A stretch of 48,841 nt of DNA, taken from positions 1 through 48,841 of the forward strand of contig JADHZC010000010.1 of the NCBI GenBank assembly GCA_015657545.1. Reading direction: 5' to 3'. The notes beneath the pieces are model-generated. The model searched no databases. It saw only the letters and a program-made list of their open reading frames with translations, and was not told where the DNA came from. The position numbers were made by a program, and so were the translations under genes. Position 1 is the first letter of the stretch. Each line of letters begins with the position of its first letter. Shown piece by piece: positions 1-10,331 of the stretch. The stretch comes from Rickettsia sp. Lineage in GTDB: Bacteria > Pseudomonadota > Alphaproteobacteria > Rickettsiales > Rickettsiaceae.

Positions 1-161
1 ACAATATATTCCTCTATCTAAAATTTATACAACATATAAAAAAATCACTAAAATTACTTGCTTACTTTTCCAAAGAAACGAATCTACGCAAATCTTATTT
101 CATTTTTTGTTATGTAAAAAAATCTACATAATCAGAAATTTTCTTATTTATTGATAGCATT

Positions 162-190
162 TTGATAAATTATAGTTAATAATATATAAT
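162..190 (+). promoter_or_regulatory. sigma-70-type promoter for the first gene
   Basis: TTGATA (162-167) and TATAAT (185-190) are separated by exactly 17 bases, a near-perfect housekeeping promoter, 61 bases upstream of the ATG at 252. In DNA this AT-rich a match can arise by chance, but the -35 match, exact spacing and position immediately before a gene support it. Bases 1-160 contain no gene that I can see. Confidence 0.5.
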
Positions 191-251
191 AATTGTTACT
201 GATATTTAGCAATTAATTTTCCTCTTTATTATTTACAATTTTTATTGAAAT

Positions 252-821
252 ATGAAAAAAAAATCTAACATAATCAACAATTTACCAATCTTTTTATCTT
301 TTGCATTCCCTTTAATACTTATGAATCTTACTTCAAGTATTTTACTATGTGCTTTTTATTCTACATTATCTGCTATCTCTTATTTTATAATAAGAAATAA
401 TTTGGGTAAAAATATCCCTAATCTTTTACTTATAATATCAATCATATTCTCCATATTATTCTCATATTTAATTCCTGTAAAAGAGTTCAAATATTTTTCA
501 AATTTTTTAATATTTTTTTCTCTATTTTCATTTACATTTTCTTTACTTATTGTCTCACACATAAAAACAAAATATTTCATGAATTATAATTTTCATCTTC
601 TTTTGCCATTTTTGTTACTAATATTTTCACTCATAGACATAATATTAATGTCTCAATTTTTTATATTTTCAACCAAAGCTAGCTACTCTTGGATTATAAA
701 AAAATTACTACAAAAAGAATTTGCCATAAAAATGTTATTTATATCTGCAGCAATTCTTATATCATATTTTAATTTCCTATTTAATAATGATTATAAAAAT
801 AAGAAAAAAATAAACCAGTAG
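252..821 (+). CDS. orphan multi-pass membrane protein
   Basis: A 189-residue protein made almost entirely of hydrophobic stretches (about residues 11-47, 55-77, 81-103, 115-143 and 160-178), consistent with about five membrane helices, with a basic N-terminus and a lysine-rich tail, so it should sit in the inner membrane. I do not recognise the family; its size and hydropathy resemble small transporter subunits, but no diagnostic motif is visible. It is preceded by a good promoter and followed by a hairpin with a T tract, so it looks monocistronic, and it converges on hemC. No Shine-Dalgarno sequence is evident before the ATG, which is common in this window. Confidence 0.7.
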   Translation: MKKKSNIINNLPIFLSFAFPLILMNLTSSILLCAFYSTLSAISYFIIRNNLGKNIPNLLLIISIIFSILFSYLIPVKEFKYFSNFLIFFSLFSFTFSLLIVSHIKTKYFMNYNFHLLLPFLLLIFSLIDIILMSQFFIFSTKASYSWIIKKLLQKEFAIKMLFISAAILISYFNFLFNNDYKNKKKINQ

Positions 822-851
822 ATAATTTTTATGTCTACCAGGTCTTTTTTT
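818..851 (+). terminator. Rho-independent terminator after the first gene
   Basis: A short stem GTAGA (818-822) / TCTAC (834-838) closes an AT loop and is followed by TCTTTTTTT (843-851). It overlaps the stop codon of the orphan membrane protein gene. The stem is short, so efficiency is uncertain. Confidence 0.45.
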
Positions 852-870
852 AAGATTCTGATGAGTCGAA

Positions 871-1773
871 TTAAAGATTCATAAGCAATTTTTGTGCAGC
901 GGATTCACCTATAGATTCCGCTTCAAAAATTTCTCCTATTTCAGTATGATATATAATCTTATTAAATTTTTTACTAAAAATCATATATTTTGCAGATATT
1001 TTATCTCCTTTATATTGAGCATAAGCAGCTACAGGATCTGAACAATTAGCTCCTAAGATTTTTAAGAAACTTCTTTCAGCCAAAGATAAATACCAACTGC
1101 TTAAATTATTTATTTTTTTGCATAAATTAATTATTTCAACATTATTTTTAAGAACTTCAATTGCAATTGTACCTTGACCAGCTGAAGGTAAAAATTCTTC
1201 AATCGCCAAATTATAATAATTTAGATCTTTTGCATCTAAATCTAATCTATCTAAAACAACCCTAGAAAGAATTAATGAATCAAAATTTTCACAAATTAAT
1301 CGTTCTAATCTTCTTTCAACACTTCCACGAATAAATTTTACTTCAATATCGGGTCTAAGATTTTGTATGATCAATTTTCTTCTTACAGAAGATGTAGCAA
1401 TAGAGTGATATTTTGGTATATCAGAAAAATTATCAAGCAAAAATTTCTCTTTTGAAATTAAAACATCTCTCGGATCTCCTCTCTCCAAAACAGAAGCTAT
1501 TATGAAATTATCTTCAATTTTTCCCGGTACATCTTTTAAAGAATGAACAGCTATGTCAATTTTATTTTCTAGTAAAGCATATTCTAATTCTTTTAAAAAT
1601 AAACCCTTTCCTCCTATTTGATGCAAAGTTTTATCTAAAATCTGGTCAGCCTTAGTTATGATAGGTATAATTTCTACTTCTAAATTTTCTTCTACCGTCT
1701 TTAATGACTCAACAACAAGCTCTGTTTGTTTTCTAGATAAAGTACTAAATCTAGTTCCAATTCTTAACAACAA
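871..1773 (-). CDS. hemC: hydroxymethylbilane synthase (porphobilinogen deaminase)
   Basis: Polymerises four porphobilinogen molecules into hydroxymethylbilane in haem biosynthesis; cytosolic. The 300-residue length is near the family norm. Visible landmarks are the N-terminal RIGTRFSTLSRKQ segment, the catalytic aspartate in VHSLKDVPG (Asp81), arginine-rich substrate-binding segments (SSVRRK, RGSVERRLERL), the SAGQGTIAIE motif, and the cofactor-anchoring cysteine in LGANCSDPVAAYA (Cys244). It lies 14 bases downstream of lepA on the same strand, so the two are probably co-transcribed. A haem pathway fits the ctaA gene further along the window. Confidence 0.97.
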   Translation of the reverse strand: MLLRIGTRFSTLSRKQTELVVESLKTVEENLEVEIIPIITKADQILDKTLHQIGGKGLFLKELEYALLENKIDIAVHSLKDVPGKIEDNFIIASVLERGDPRDVLISKEKFLLDNFSDIPKYHSIATSSVRRKLIIQNLRPDIEVKFIRGSVERRLERLICENFDSLILSRVVLDRLDLDAKDLNYYNLAIEEFLPSAGQGTIAIEVLKNNVEIINLCKKINNLSSWYLSLAERSFLKILGANCSDPVAAYAQYKGDKISAKYMIFSKKFNKIIYHTEIGEIFEAESIGESAAQKLLMNL

Positions 1774-1787
1774 AATGTTAAACCTTT

Positions 1788-3590
1788 CTATATTTTAATT
1801 GCTTCTATAAAAACTGACTTAGGTATAGTAATTTTCACTTTATCGGACATTTGTTTTTTCCCTGCTTTCTGCTTTTTTAATAATTTATTTTTTCTTGTAA
1901 CGTCTCCTCCATAACATTTAGCAGTAACGTCTTTACGAAAAGCTTTTACATTTTCTCTAGCAATAACTTTATTACCAACAGTTGCTTGTATAGATATTTG
2001 AAATAATCTTTTAGGAATTAAATTTTTTAAACATTTACATAATTCTCTTGCTTTATATTCAGCTTGAGACTTAAAAACCAACATGGATAGAGTATTTTCA
2101 ATTTCTCCATTGATTAAAATATCTACTTTGGATAGATTAGTAAGTCTATATTCATCCATTTCCCAATCGAAACTAGCATAACCCTTAGAACAGCTTTTTA
2201 ATTTATCATAAAAATTAAACACAATTTCATTTAAAGGCATTAAATATATAAGCATAACCTGCTGTTTTGAAATATAGTTCATTTCTAACTGTTCTCCTCT
2301 CTTGACAGTACATAGTTCAAGTATAGAACCCAGATAATCTTCTGGAATTATGATACTAGTTTTAACCCAAGGTTCTTTTACGGATTTTATATCAGATAAT
2401 TCTGGGAAATCTGAAGGATTATGGATTTCAATCTCTTTACCAGATTTTAGCAATATTTTATAAACAACACTAGGGGAAGTAGATATAATATCTAAAGAAA
2501 ATTCTCTTTCTAATCTTTGTTGTACAACCTCTAAATGTAACAATCCTAAAAATCCACATCTAAACCCTAAACCCAAAGCACTATTTTCTATTTCATATTG
2601 TAGACTTGAATCATTAAGTTGTAATTTTTCTAAGGCAGTTTTAAAAACTGTAAAATCTGAAGATTCAGATGTATAAAAACTTGAGAAAACAACAGAATTT
2701 TTATGTGCAAATCCACTCAAAGCATTTTGTGTAGAATTTTCACCTATAATAGTATCACCTACATTACATTCCTTAATGTTTTTTATAGAAGCTGTACAAA
2801 AACCTATAGCACCTGATTCTAAAACATCTATAAATTTTTTCTTAGGAGTAAAAATTCCCACTCTATCAACTTGATAAACAACATTCGTAGAACAAAATTG
2901 GATTTTTTGGTTTTTAGCTAAAGATCCCTTAAAAATTCTAACTAATATTACAATACCTAAATATTTATCATACCAACTATCTATAAGTAGAGCCTGTAAT
3001 AAATTATCATCATCCACAATTGGAGAAGGTAAAAATTTGACTACTCCTTCAAGCAACTCTCTAATACCCAAAGCATTTTTAGCAGAAATAAGAATAGCAT
3101 TACTAGCATCTACCCCTACAACATTTTCTACTTCATTTTTCACTCTTTCAACGTCACAAGCAGGAAGATCAGATTTATTTATAGCTACTAATATTTCATG
3201 ATTATTATTAATTGCTTGATAAGCATTAGCGATAGTTTGTGCTTGTACTCCTTGGCTACCATCAACTATCAAAATTGAACCTTCACAAGAAGCCAAAGAT
3301 CTACTAACTTCATAAGAAAAATCTACATGGCCAGGAGTATCTATCAAATTTAAAATATAAGTTAAACCATCATTTGCTTTATATTCCAATTTAACAGTTT
3401 GAGCTTTAATAGTAATACCTCTTTCTTGCTCTATATCCATAGAATCCAAAATTTGATTTTTCATTTCGCGTGCTTCGAGGCCACCACAAAACTCTATTAA
3501 TCTATCAGCAACTGTAGATTTACCATGATCTATATGAGCTATTAAAGCAAAATTTCTTATTAAACTATGATGTGAGCAATTATTTTGCAT
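1788..3590 (-). CDS. lepA: elongation factor 4 (LepA), back-translocating GTPase
   Basis: A ribosome-associated GTPase of 600 residues, the standard length. In order: G1 [10 protein letters not shown]2 around [10 protein letters not shown]3 DTPGHVDF, G4 NKSDLP, G5 around SAKNALG, then the EF-G-like domains and the LepA-specific C-terminal domain with [19 protein letters not shown] near the end. The start is the ATG at 3588-3590, giving the usual short leader before [15 protein letters not shown]. It is divergent from prfB across a 203-base spacer and probably leads a lepA-hemC transcript. Confidence 0.98.
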   Translation of the reverse strand: MQNNCSHHSLIRNFALIAHIDHGKSTVADRLIEFCGGLEAREMKNQILDSMDIEQERGITIKAQTVKLEYKANDGLTYILNLIDTPGHVDFSYEVSRSLASCEGSILIVDGSQGVQAQTIANAYQAINNNHEILVAINKSDLPACDVERVKNEVENVVGVDASNAILISAKNALGIRELLEGVVKFLPSPIVDDDNLLQALLIDSWYDKYLGIVILVRIFKGSLAKNQKIQFCSTNVVYQVDRVGIFTPKKKFIDVLESGAIGFCTASIKNIKECNVGDTIIGENSTQNALSGFAHKNSVVFSSFYTSESSDFTVFKTALEKLQLNDSSLQYEIENSALGLGFRCGFLGLLHLEVVQQRLEREFSLDIISTSPSVVYKILLKSGKEIEIHNPSDFPELSDIKSVKEPWVKTSIIIPEDYLGSILELCTVKRGEQLEMNYISKQQVMLIYLMPLNEIVFNFYDKLKSCSKGYASFDWEMDEYRLTNLSKVDILINGEIENTLSMLVFKSQAEYKARELCKCLKNLIPKRLFQISIQATVGNKVIARENVKAFRKDVTAKCYGGDVTRKNKLLKKQKAGKKQMSDKVKITIPKSVFIEAIKI

Positions 3591-3793
3591 AAAAATTTTA
3601 TTTAGGATATAAACATACTAAATTATGTTAATATAATAATATAATTTGATTTAATTAGTAATAAAACCGAAATAAGATTATATCTCGAATAGAGAAATGA
3701 TACAAGAATCTTTAACTCTTTTCTAACTTAAAAAATCTTCTATAAAAAACAATAGGCTTTCTTAAAAATCACAATTAACTAATATTTAAAAAT

Positions 3794-4898
3794 ATGATAA
3801 AAGAATTAATAATTTTGAAAGAAAAAATAGAAAATTCTTTAGCAATACTAAAGAGGTTTCTTTGACTCGCCAGAAGTAAATGAAGAGCTCACAAAATTAG
3901 ATCAAGAATTATCCCAAGAGGAAAATTGGAAAAATCTTGAAAAAATAACGCATATTTCACAAAGAAAAAAATTTCTAGAAGAAAAAATAAAAGATATGAA
4001 TTATTATTTTCAGGAATTAAAAATTTATAGTGAATTTTTAGATGTATTTTCATTAGAGAATGATGATACATTAAAAGAGATCAAATCTGAAATGGAAATT
4101 TTAGATAGCAAAGTCGAAGAATTAAAAATTATTCTATTATTTAACACAAAAAATGATTCAAAAAACACATTTTTAGAGATAAATGCTGGTGCTGGAGGCA
4201 TTGAAAGTTATGATTGGAGTGAAATGTTGATGAGAATGTATTTAAGATTTGCTGAAATTATGAAATATAAAACTGAAATAACAAACATTATATCTGGAGA
4301 AGAAGCTGGAATAAAATCCTGTTGCATAAAAATAAAAGGATATATGTCTTACGGTTGGTTAAAAAATGAATCAGGTGTGCATAGATTGGTTAGAATTTCT
4401 CCATTTAACGCACTTGGTAAAAGAATGACAAGTTTTGCAAGCATATGGATATATCCTGAAATAGAAAGTGATACTCAGATCAAAATAGAAGATAAAGACA
4501 TAAAAATAGATAGATACAGAGCATCTGGAGCTGGAGGACAGCATGTAAACACAACAGACTCTGCAATTCGTATAACTCATTTAAAAGCAAATATAGTAGT
4601 ACATTGCCAAAATCAAAGATCTCAACATCAAAATAAGTTAGAAGCATTAAAAATGCTGAAATCTAGATTAAGTGAGATAGAAAAAGAAAAAAAATATAAA
4701 GAAATAAATAGTAAACATTTATCTAAAGGTAGCAACTCATGGAGTAACCATATAAGATCTTATGTTTTACATCCTTATCAAATGGTAAAAGATACTAGAA
4801 CTGGTTTCAGTAGTAATCAAACAAAAAAAATACTAGATGGAAATATCAAAAAAATGTTGATACAAAATCTTTTATTACTTAAAGAAAAAAATAATTAG
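3794..4898 (+). CDS. prfB: peptide chain release factor 2, expressed by programmed +1 frameshift
   Basis: Recognises UGA and UAA and releases nascent chains. The gene begins at ATG 3794, reads 23 codons, meets an in-frame TGA at 3863-3865, and continues in the +1 frame from GAC 3864-3866 to 4898, giving 367 residues, the normal RF2 length. An internal ATG at 3996 would give only 300 residues and lose domain 1. The specificity tripeptide SPF (in RLVRISPFNALG) marks it as RF2, and the catalytic GGQ (about residues 247-249, in SGAGGQHVNTTDSA) is intact. It heads a tight operon: murD starts three bases after the stop. Expression should be autoregulated through the frameshift, because low RF2 favours reading past the TGA. 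Confidence 0.96.
3851..3866 (+). promoter_or_regulatory. prfB +1 programmed frameshift signal
   Basis: The sequence AAGAGG TTT CTT TGA C has the same architecture as the well-known RF2 site AGGGGG TAT CTT TGA C: an internal Shine-Dalgarno-like purine run three bases before the slippery CTT, then a TGA stop followed by C. The internal Shine-Dalgarno is weaker (AGAGG) than the enterobacterial one. Confidence 0.92.
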
Positions 4899-4901
4899 AA
4901 A

Positions 4902-6263
4902 ATGATGAAAATAAATTCAAAAACAAAAATTGGTATTTTAGGACTGGGAATTACAGGAATTTCGATTTACAATTATTTAACAAAAAAATATGCTTCAAAT
5001 ATTGTCTGTTTTGACGACAAAAAAGAAATATGTGAAAAATTTACTAAAAAATATACTCAAACAAAAATCATATCATTAGAAAATGATACTTGGAAAAAAT
5101 TAGAAATAATATTTATAAGCCCCGGTATTAGAACTTCTCACGAAATTTTTCATATAGCAAATGAGAATAATATTCCCATTTATTCAGATATTGATCTCTT
5201 CTATAAAGAAAATCCAAATAGCTTTTTTATATGTATTACCGGTAGTAACGGCAAAACTACAACCACAAATCTTTTAAAAAAAATATTTGAAGACAAAAAG
5301 TTAAATTTTGCTTGTGGAGGCAATATAGGGATTCCAATATTAGAATTAGAACAAAATAAAGATTTTTATCTTCTAGAGGTTTCATCCTTTCAAGCGAATC
5401 TTCTAAAAGAATTAAAACCTAAAATATCCGTTTTATTAAATTTATTACCGAATCATTTAGATGTATATCAATCAATAGAAGAATACATAAAAGATAAAAA
5501 AACTCTATTAACTAGATCAGAAATTAAAATAATAGGAATAAATAACGATATTTCAAAAAATATTTATGAATATTATAAGTCTCAACAATCATCTTCGGCT
5601 ATCAATTTAATTTCATTTAACAATGAAAAAGATTATAAATTTCAAGCTGATTTCTCAATAAAAGAAAATATTTTAAAGGATAATTTTTTAGATTTTGAAG
5701 AATATATTTTTCAATTAGGAAATTATATTTTAAACCCCAATATCATATTATCTTCTTATATCGTAGCTAAATTACTTAATATATCTATAGAAAATTTTTT
5801 TGATTCGTTTAAAAATTTTCATCCACCTAAATATAGATTAGAATTTTTAGGTAAAAAGAGTAACATATCATTTTTTAATGATAGCAAATCTACTAATACA
5901 AGCGCTACATCTTTTGCATTATCATGTCTTGATGATGTTCTACTAATCATTGGAGGAATATTCAAAGAAGAAAATTGTAAAATTTTAGAAAAGAAATTAC
6001 ATAAAATAAAAAAAGCTTTTATCATAGGAAAAGAAACTCGAATTTTTGAAAATTTTTTCAAAGGGAAAAAAATAAATTATGAATTATCTGGATCATTAGA
6101 AAAAGCATTTCAAAATGCTATTTTTTTTGCAAAGAATTTAAGCAACGCAACTATATTACTCTCTCCAGCTTCAGCCTCATTTGATCAATTTCATAATTTT
6201 GAACATAGAGGAGCAATTTTTTCTAATTTAGTAAATAATTTTTTATATGAGACAAATATCTAA
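4902..6263 (+). CDS. murD: UDP-N-acetylmuramoyl-L-alanine:D-glutamate ligase
   Basis: Adds D-glutamate to UDP-MurNAc-L-Ala in cytosolic peptidoglycan synthesis. The 453-residue protein has an N-terminal Rossmann-type UMP-binding domain (GILGLGITGIS), the Mur ligase ATP loop ITGSNGKTTTT at about residues 111-121, LLNLLPNHLDVY in the central domain, and the C-terminal FFNDSKSTNTSAT segment typical of MurD. It follows prfB by three bases and overlaps ftsW by 17 bases, so the three form one operon. Its presence means the cell at least makes peptidoglycan precursors. Confidence 0.95.
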   Translation: MMKINSKTKIGILGLGITGISIYNYLTKKYASNIVCFDDKKEICEKFTKKYTQTKIISLENDTWKKLEIIFISPGIRTSHEIFHIANENNIPIYSDIDLFYKENPNSFFICITGSNGKTTTTNLLKKIFEDKKLNFACGGNIGIPILELEQNKDFYLLEVSSFQANLLKELKPKISVLLNLLPNHLDVYQSIEEYIKDKKTLLTRSEIKIIGINNDISKNIYEYYKSQQSSSAINLISFNNEKDYKFQADFSIKENILKDNFLDFEEYIFQLGNYILNPNIILSSYIVAKLLNISIENFFDSFKNFHPPKYRLEFLGKKSNISFFNDSKSTNTSATSFALSCLDDVLLIIGGIFKEENCKILEKKLHKIKKAFIIGKETRIFENFFKGKKINYELSGSLEKAFQNAIFFAKNLSNATILLSPASASFDQFHNFEHRGAIFSNLVNNFLYETNI

Positions 6264-7389
6264 AATATTATCTGAAAATTTAAATAATTGGTACAAATCT
6301 ACAGATATTCCTATTTTAATCTCAATATTTTGTCTATATTTTTTTAGTTTAATACTAATAAAGACATCTTTAAGCAATACTCCTTTGAACAGTTTAAGCA
6401 GTAATATCTTACTTATAAAACAATCATTATTTATAATATTATCCATTATAATATTGATCTCATTCTCAAATTTGCATCCAGAATCAGTAGTAAAAATATC
6501 TTATATAGGATTAACTATAAATATTATACTACTTTTATTAGCTTACTTATATGGACAAGAATCAAAAGGTGCTAAACGTTGGATACATATCATGAATATA
6601 TCTTATCAACCATCAGAATTGATAAAGCCATTTTTTTTCATAATCATAGCTAAAATTATGTGTTTTAATCAATTTACAGAAAAAATCAAAATTTTATATA
6701 GCCTTGGTCTTTTTTTAATAATTTCTATATTCTTGATATTACAACCAGATTTTAGCATGCTAGTAATAATTGCTGGTAGTTTTTTCGTACAAATATTATT
6801 TTCTAATATTCACTATAGATATCCTTTATATTTTTTACTTATTATATTCAGTATTGTTATTATATGTTTTCTAACATTGCCACATTTACATAATAGAATA
6901 ATGAACTTTTTATCATCAGATCCAAATAAAAATTATCAAATATCTAAATCTCTTGCAGCTTTCAAAAAAGGAGGAATATATGGTCTTGGACCAGGAGAAG
7001 GAACCATCAAAAAATATCTTCCAGACGCTCATACAGATTTTATACTTTCAGTAGCAGCTGAAGAATTCGGTTTATTAGCAATTTTTGCTATTATAACAAT
7101 ATTCATATTCATAATAATAAGACTATTGCTTTTTTTAGCAGAAGAAAAACAACTCAACGAATTTAATATAATTGCTATTATTGGTATTATTGCTAATATT
7201 GCTTTACAAGTAATAATCAATATTTCTGTGACAATAAACCTAATACCAACAACAGGCATTACACTACCTTTCATTAGCTACGGAGGATCTTCTCATTTAG
7301 CAATGGCAATCTCAATTGCTATGATATTATCTTTAAAAAAGAAAAAAATCTCTCTTACTAGATACCAAGCAATTAAACGTCCTTTTTAA
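6247..7389 (+). CDS. ftsW: SEDS-family peptidoglycan glycosyltransferase FtsW
   Basis: A polytopic membrane protein of 380 residues with about ten helices, polymerising lipid II at the division septum together with a class B PBP. Diagnostic SEDS segments are GAKRWIHI, YQPSELIKP, QPDFSMLVI, the loop PDAHTDFILSVAAEEFG and the near-C-terminal PFISYGGSSHLA. FtsW rather than RodA is inferred from the murD neighbour, the usual dcw partner; the two paralogues are hard to separate by eye. The start overlaps the 3' end of murD, implying translational coupling. Confidence 0.9.
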   Translation: MRQISKILSENLNNWYKSTDIPILISIFCLYFFSLILIKTSLSNTPLNSLSSNILLIKQSLFIILSIIILISFSNLHPESVVKISYIGLTINIILLLLAYLYGQESKGAKRWIHIMNISYQPSELIKPFFFIIIAKIMCFNQFTEKIKILYSLGLFLIISIFLILQPDFSMLVIIAGSFFVQILFSNIHYRYPLYFLLIIFSIVIICFLTLPHLHNRIMNFLSSDPNKNYQISKSLAAFKKGGIYGLGPGEGTIKKYLPDAHTDFILSVAAEEFGLLAIFAIITIFIFIIIRLLLFLAEEKQLNEFNIIAIIGIIANIALQVIINISVTINLIPTTGITLPFISYGGSSHLAMAISIAMILSLKKKKISLTRYQAIKRPF

Positions 7390-7427
7390 ATAAAGTAAAA
7401 ATTGATAACAAATTTTTAGTGCAATAA

Positions 7428-7456
7428 TTGAGAATCACATGTAAAAAATTTATAAT
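7428..7456 (+). promoter_or_regulatory. sigma-70-type promoter for glyA
   Basis: TTGAGA (7428-7433), a 17-base spacer, and TATAAT (7451-7456), 52 bases upstream of the glyA ATG. The match in both boxes and spacing is strong for the AT content. Confidence 0.55.
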
Positions 7457-7508
7457 TTTTACAATAAATATAGAAAATTTTTTGAAATTAACTTAATAAA
7501 GCAATATT

Positions 7509-8744
7509 ATGAATATAAGAATAGAGAAACTCATTGAATTAGAAAAAGAAAGACAGTTAAATACAGCTAATCTTATAGCTTCTGAAAACATAGCAAGTCA
7601 AAATACCTTAAAGATACAATCATCTGTTTTAAATTATAAATATGTAGAAGGATATTCAGGCAAGAGATATTACCAAGGTTGCGCAATTATAGATAAAATT
7701 GAGGAATTATGCATATATAAAGCACAAAAATTATTTAATGCAAAATATATCAATGTACAATCTCATTCAGGTTCTCAAGCAAATCAAGCAGTATATATTG
7801 CTCTTACTAATCATAAAGATAAAATCTTGGGTATGTCTCTACAATCTGGAGGACATTTGACTCATGGAAGCAAAGTGAATTTTTCAGGAAAATTTTTAGA
7901 TGCTATATGTTACGAAGTTGACAAACAAACTCATAAAATTAATTATGAACAGATAGAAGAATTAGCTAAAAAGCATAATCCTAAAATTATAATAGCAGGA
8001 TTTTCTGCATATAGCAGAAAAATAGATTTCGCTAAATTCAGAAAAATAGCAGACAAAGTAGGAGCATATCTTCTTGCCGACATTTCTCACATTTCAGGAT
8101 TAGTTGCAGCAGGATTACATGAAAATCCAGTAAATTTCGCTGATGTAGTTACCTCAACTACTCATAAAACTCTAAGAGGACCTAAAGGCGCTATAATATT
8201 TTCTAATCATGAAAAAATTATGCAAAAAATTGATAAAGCAGTTTTTCCAGCTGTTCAAGGAGGAGCATTTATGCATGTAATAGCAGCTAAGGCTGCAGCA
8301 TTTGAAGAGGCATTAACTAAAGAATTCAAAATATATATAGAAAATGTTATAGAAAATTCTAAAGCTCTATCTAACAGTTTAATTAACAGAGGATATGACA
8401 TCTTAACAGGAGGAAGCGATAATCATATGTCAATCATAAATCTAACTAATAGAAATATAACTGGAAAAGCAGCATCATTAGAGCTCGAAAAAGCAAATAT
8501 TATAACTAATATGAATCAAATTCCTTTTGATGACAAACCAGCTAATGTTTCTTCTGGTATAAGAATAGGTACAGCTTTTTGTACATCTCGTAACCTACCT
8601 AAACAGATGTTTGAAAAAATAGGCAATCTTATAGCAGATGCCTTATTAAATCTAGAACAAAAATCTAGATACAAATATCAAGACTCAATATCTTATGATA
8701 TAAAAAATGAAATAATTTCTATTATGAATAAATATCCTATATAG
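7509..8744 (+). CDS. glyA: serine hydroxymethyltransferase
   Basis: A PLP enzyme interconverting serine + tetrahydrofolate and glycine + methylene-tetrahydrofolate, the main one-carbon source. Its 411 residues match the family. Visible are NLIASEN near residue 21, YVEGYSGKRYYQGC, the HSGSQAN phosphate-binding segment, DISHISGLVAAG, and the PLP lysine in VVTSTTHKTLRGPKG (Lys220). The C-terminus keeps the RIGTAFCTSR arginine that binds the substrate carboxylate. It has its own promoter and overlaps the end of lnt, on the opposite strand, by 8 bases. Confidence 0.98.
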   Translation: MNIRIEKLIELEKERQLNTANLIASENIASQNTLKIQSSVLNYKYVEGYSGKRYYQGCAIIDKIEELCIYKAQKLFNAKYINVQSHSGSQANQAVYIALTNHKDKILGMSLQSGGHLTHGSKVNFSGKFLDAICYEVDKQTHKINYEQIEELAKKHNPKIIIAGFSAYSRKIDFAKFRKIADKVGAYLLADISHISGLVAAGLHENPVNFADVVTSTTHKTLRGPKGAIIFSNHEKIMQKIDKAVFPAVQGGAFMHVIAAKAAAFEEALTKEFKIYIENVIENSKALSNSLINRGYDILTGGSDNHMSIINLTNRNITGKAASLELEKANIITNMNQIPFDDKPANVSSGIRIGTAFCTSRNLPKQMFEKIGNLIADALLNLEQKSRYKYQDSISYDIKNEIISIMNKYPI

Positions 8745-10239
8745 AATTATTCTTCGTTAAATATATTAGAAATTTTGCGATCAAATTTTCTAATATCAAT
8801 ATTATTATTGTATAAAATATTACTATAATATTTCCGTATAAACTAAATATGGTCTGTTTTTTTAAGGATTGAGGTATGTGACTATCTAAATAAGTTATAT
8901 CATTTAGCTTTGTCTTCTTTATAGTTTTTCCTAAAGAATCTATTACAGCAGAAATTCCATTATTTGAAACTCTAATAACAGGAATAGCATTCTCTATAGC
9001 TCGAAATACAGACATGTTATAATGTTGATAAGGTTGAGAAGAATTACCATACCATGCATCATTTGCTATGTTAATGATGCAATTAGATTTATTTATTCTA
9101 GATCTAACTTCACTTGGAAAAATTATTTCATAACAAATTAATGGAGTAAAAGATAAATTCAAATTTTGTAGAAAAAAATTTTCAGATTTACCAGGAGAAA
9201 AAGATATAGCACCTTGAGTAATTTTTTCAAGTGGAAAAATTTTTGCTATCAAAGAAGGGATATATTCACCAAATGGTACTAAATGAAATTTTTTATATGT
9301 AAATATTTTTTCTAATGCATCATTAATCCCTATCATTGAAACATATATTTTATTTCTCTTTTCTGTTATATTACCTGATATTAAAATAAAATTCTGATTT
9401 TCTAATAATTTTTTTAACTTAAGATTTAAAATTTTAGATTCATAAGGAATCGTTATTGCAGATTCTGGCCAAATGACTAAATTTATCTTATCTGTAATAT
9501 CTTTTTTTGATAAGTCTATTAATAAATTCATATTTTTATGAAAAAAATTATAAGACCATTTTTCAGATTGCTCAATCGATGGTTGTACTAATCTTACTTG
9601 ATATTCTAAAAATTCAGTTTTGTTTGAATTAATCCTATATATTCCAAAACTATACATACAAACAGAAATTAAACAAATAGTGATAAGTTTTTTAATGAAA
9701 TTTTTAGTTATCTTACATTCATAAAACATGCTTCCTATATAAACAAGAGTTAAGCTTAAACCATAAACACCAAAAACAGAAGCTGATTGAGCAAAAACAA
9801 TTGAAAATCCAGCACTATAGCCTATAAATGCCCACGGAAATTGAAATAACAAATGTTCAATTAAATATTCAAGCAATACCCAAAAAATTACAAATAATAG
9901 ATGTACATATTTTGCATTTTTTATTCTAAATATTAATGCCCCTAGCAAGCCAATAAAATTTGACATCAGCATAGGCAAAATCAAAACTAACAAAAAACTG
10001 ATAAAAAAAATATTAGTCTGACTTTGAGATATAGCTATAGCAAACCAATAAAAATTAGCTAAATAGAATCCAAAACCAAAAACATATCCTTTACTAAATG
10101 CATCTTTCATTGAAAATGCTGTAATAAAAGATCTCAACAATACTGATAGAGATATTATAAACACCAAAAAATACAATGGAGCAAATATAGTAGATAAGGT
10201 CACTCCATATATAAAGAGAAATTTTTTGCTTTTTAACAT
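8737..10239 (-). CDS. lnt: apolipoprotein N-acyltransferase
   Basis: Transfers the third acyl chain onto the N-terminal cysteine of lipoproteins at the periplasmic face of the inner membrane. The 500-residue protein has about six N-terminal helices (residues 8-200), a nitrilase-type periplasmic domain and one C-terminal helix. The catalytic triad is recognisable: Glu259 in VIWPESA, Lys317 in KKFHLVPFGEY, and Cys369 in TPLICYE. Lipoproteins to modify are expected; the DsbA-like protein at 14 kb has a lipobox. It is convergent with glyA and divergent from fabI. Confidence 0.95.
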   Translation of the reverse strand: MLKSKKFLFIYGVTLSTIFAPLYFLVFIISLSVLLRSFITAFSMKDAFSKGYVFGFGFYLANFYWFAIAISQSQTNIFFISFLLVLILPMLMSNFIGLLGALIFRIKNAKYVHLLFVIFWVLLEYLIEHLLFQFPWAFIGYSAGFSIVFAQSASVFGVYGLSLTLVYIGSMFYECKITKNFIKKLITICLISVCMYSFGIYRINSNKTEFLEYQVRLVQPSIEQSEKWSYNFFHKNMNLLIDLSKKDITDKINLVIWPESAITIPYESKILNLKLKKLLENQNFILISGNITEKRNKIYVSMIGINDALEKIFTYKKFHLVPFGEYIPSLIAKIFPLEKITQGAISFSPGKSENFFLQNLNLSFTPLICYEIIFPSEVRSRINKSNCIINIANDAWYGNSSQPYQHYNMSVFRAIENAIPVIRVSNNGISAVIDSLGKTIKKTKLNDITYLDSHIPQSLKKQTIFSLYGNIIVIFYTIIILILENLIAKFLIYLTKNNSI

Positions 10240-10331
10240 TTATTTCTAATATAAATACAAATATAATGTGATGATATAGATAATATATCTAGACCTCAGA
10301 TCTAGCAATTTTAAAAATAGAACAAGATATA

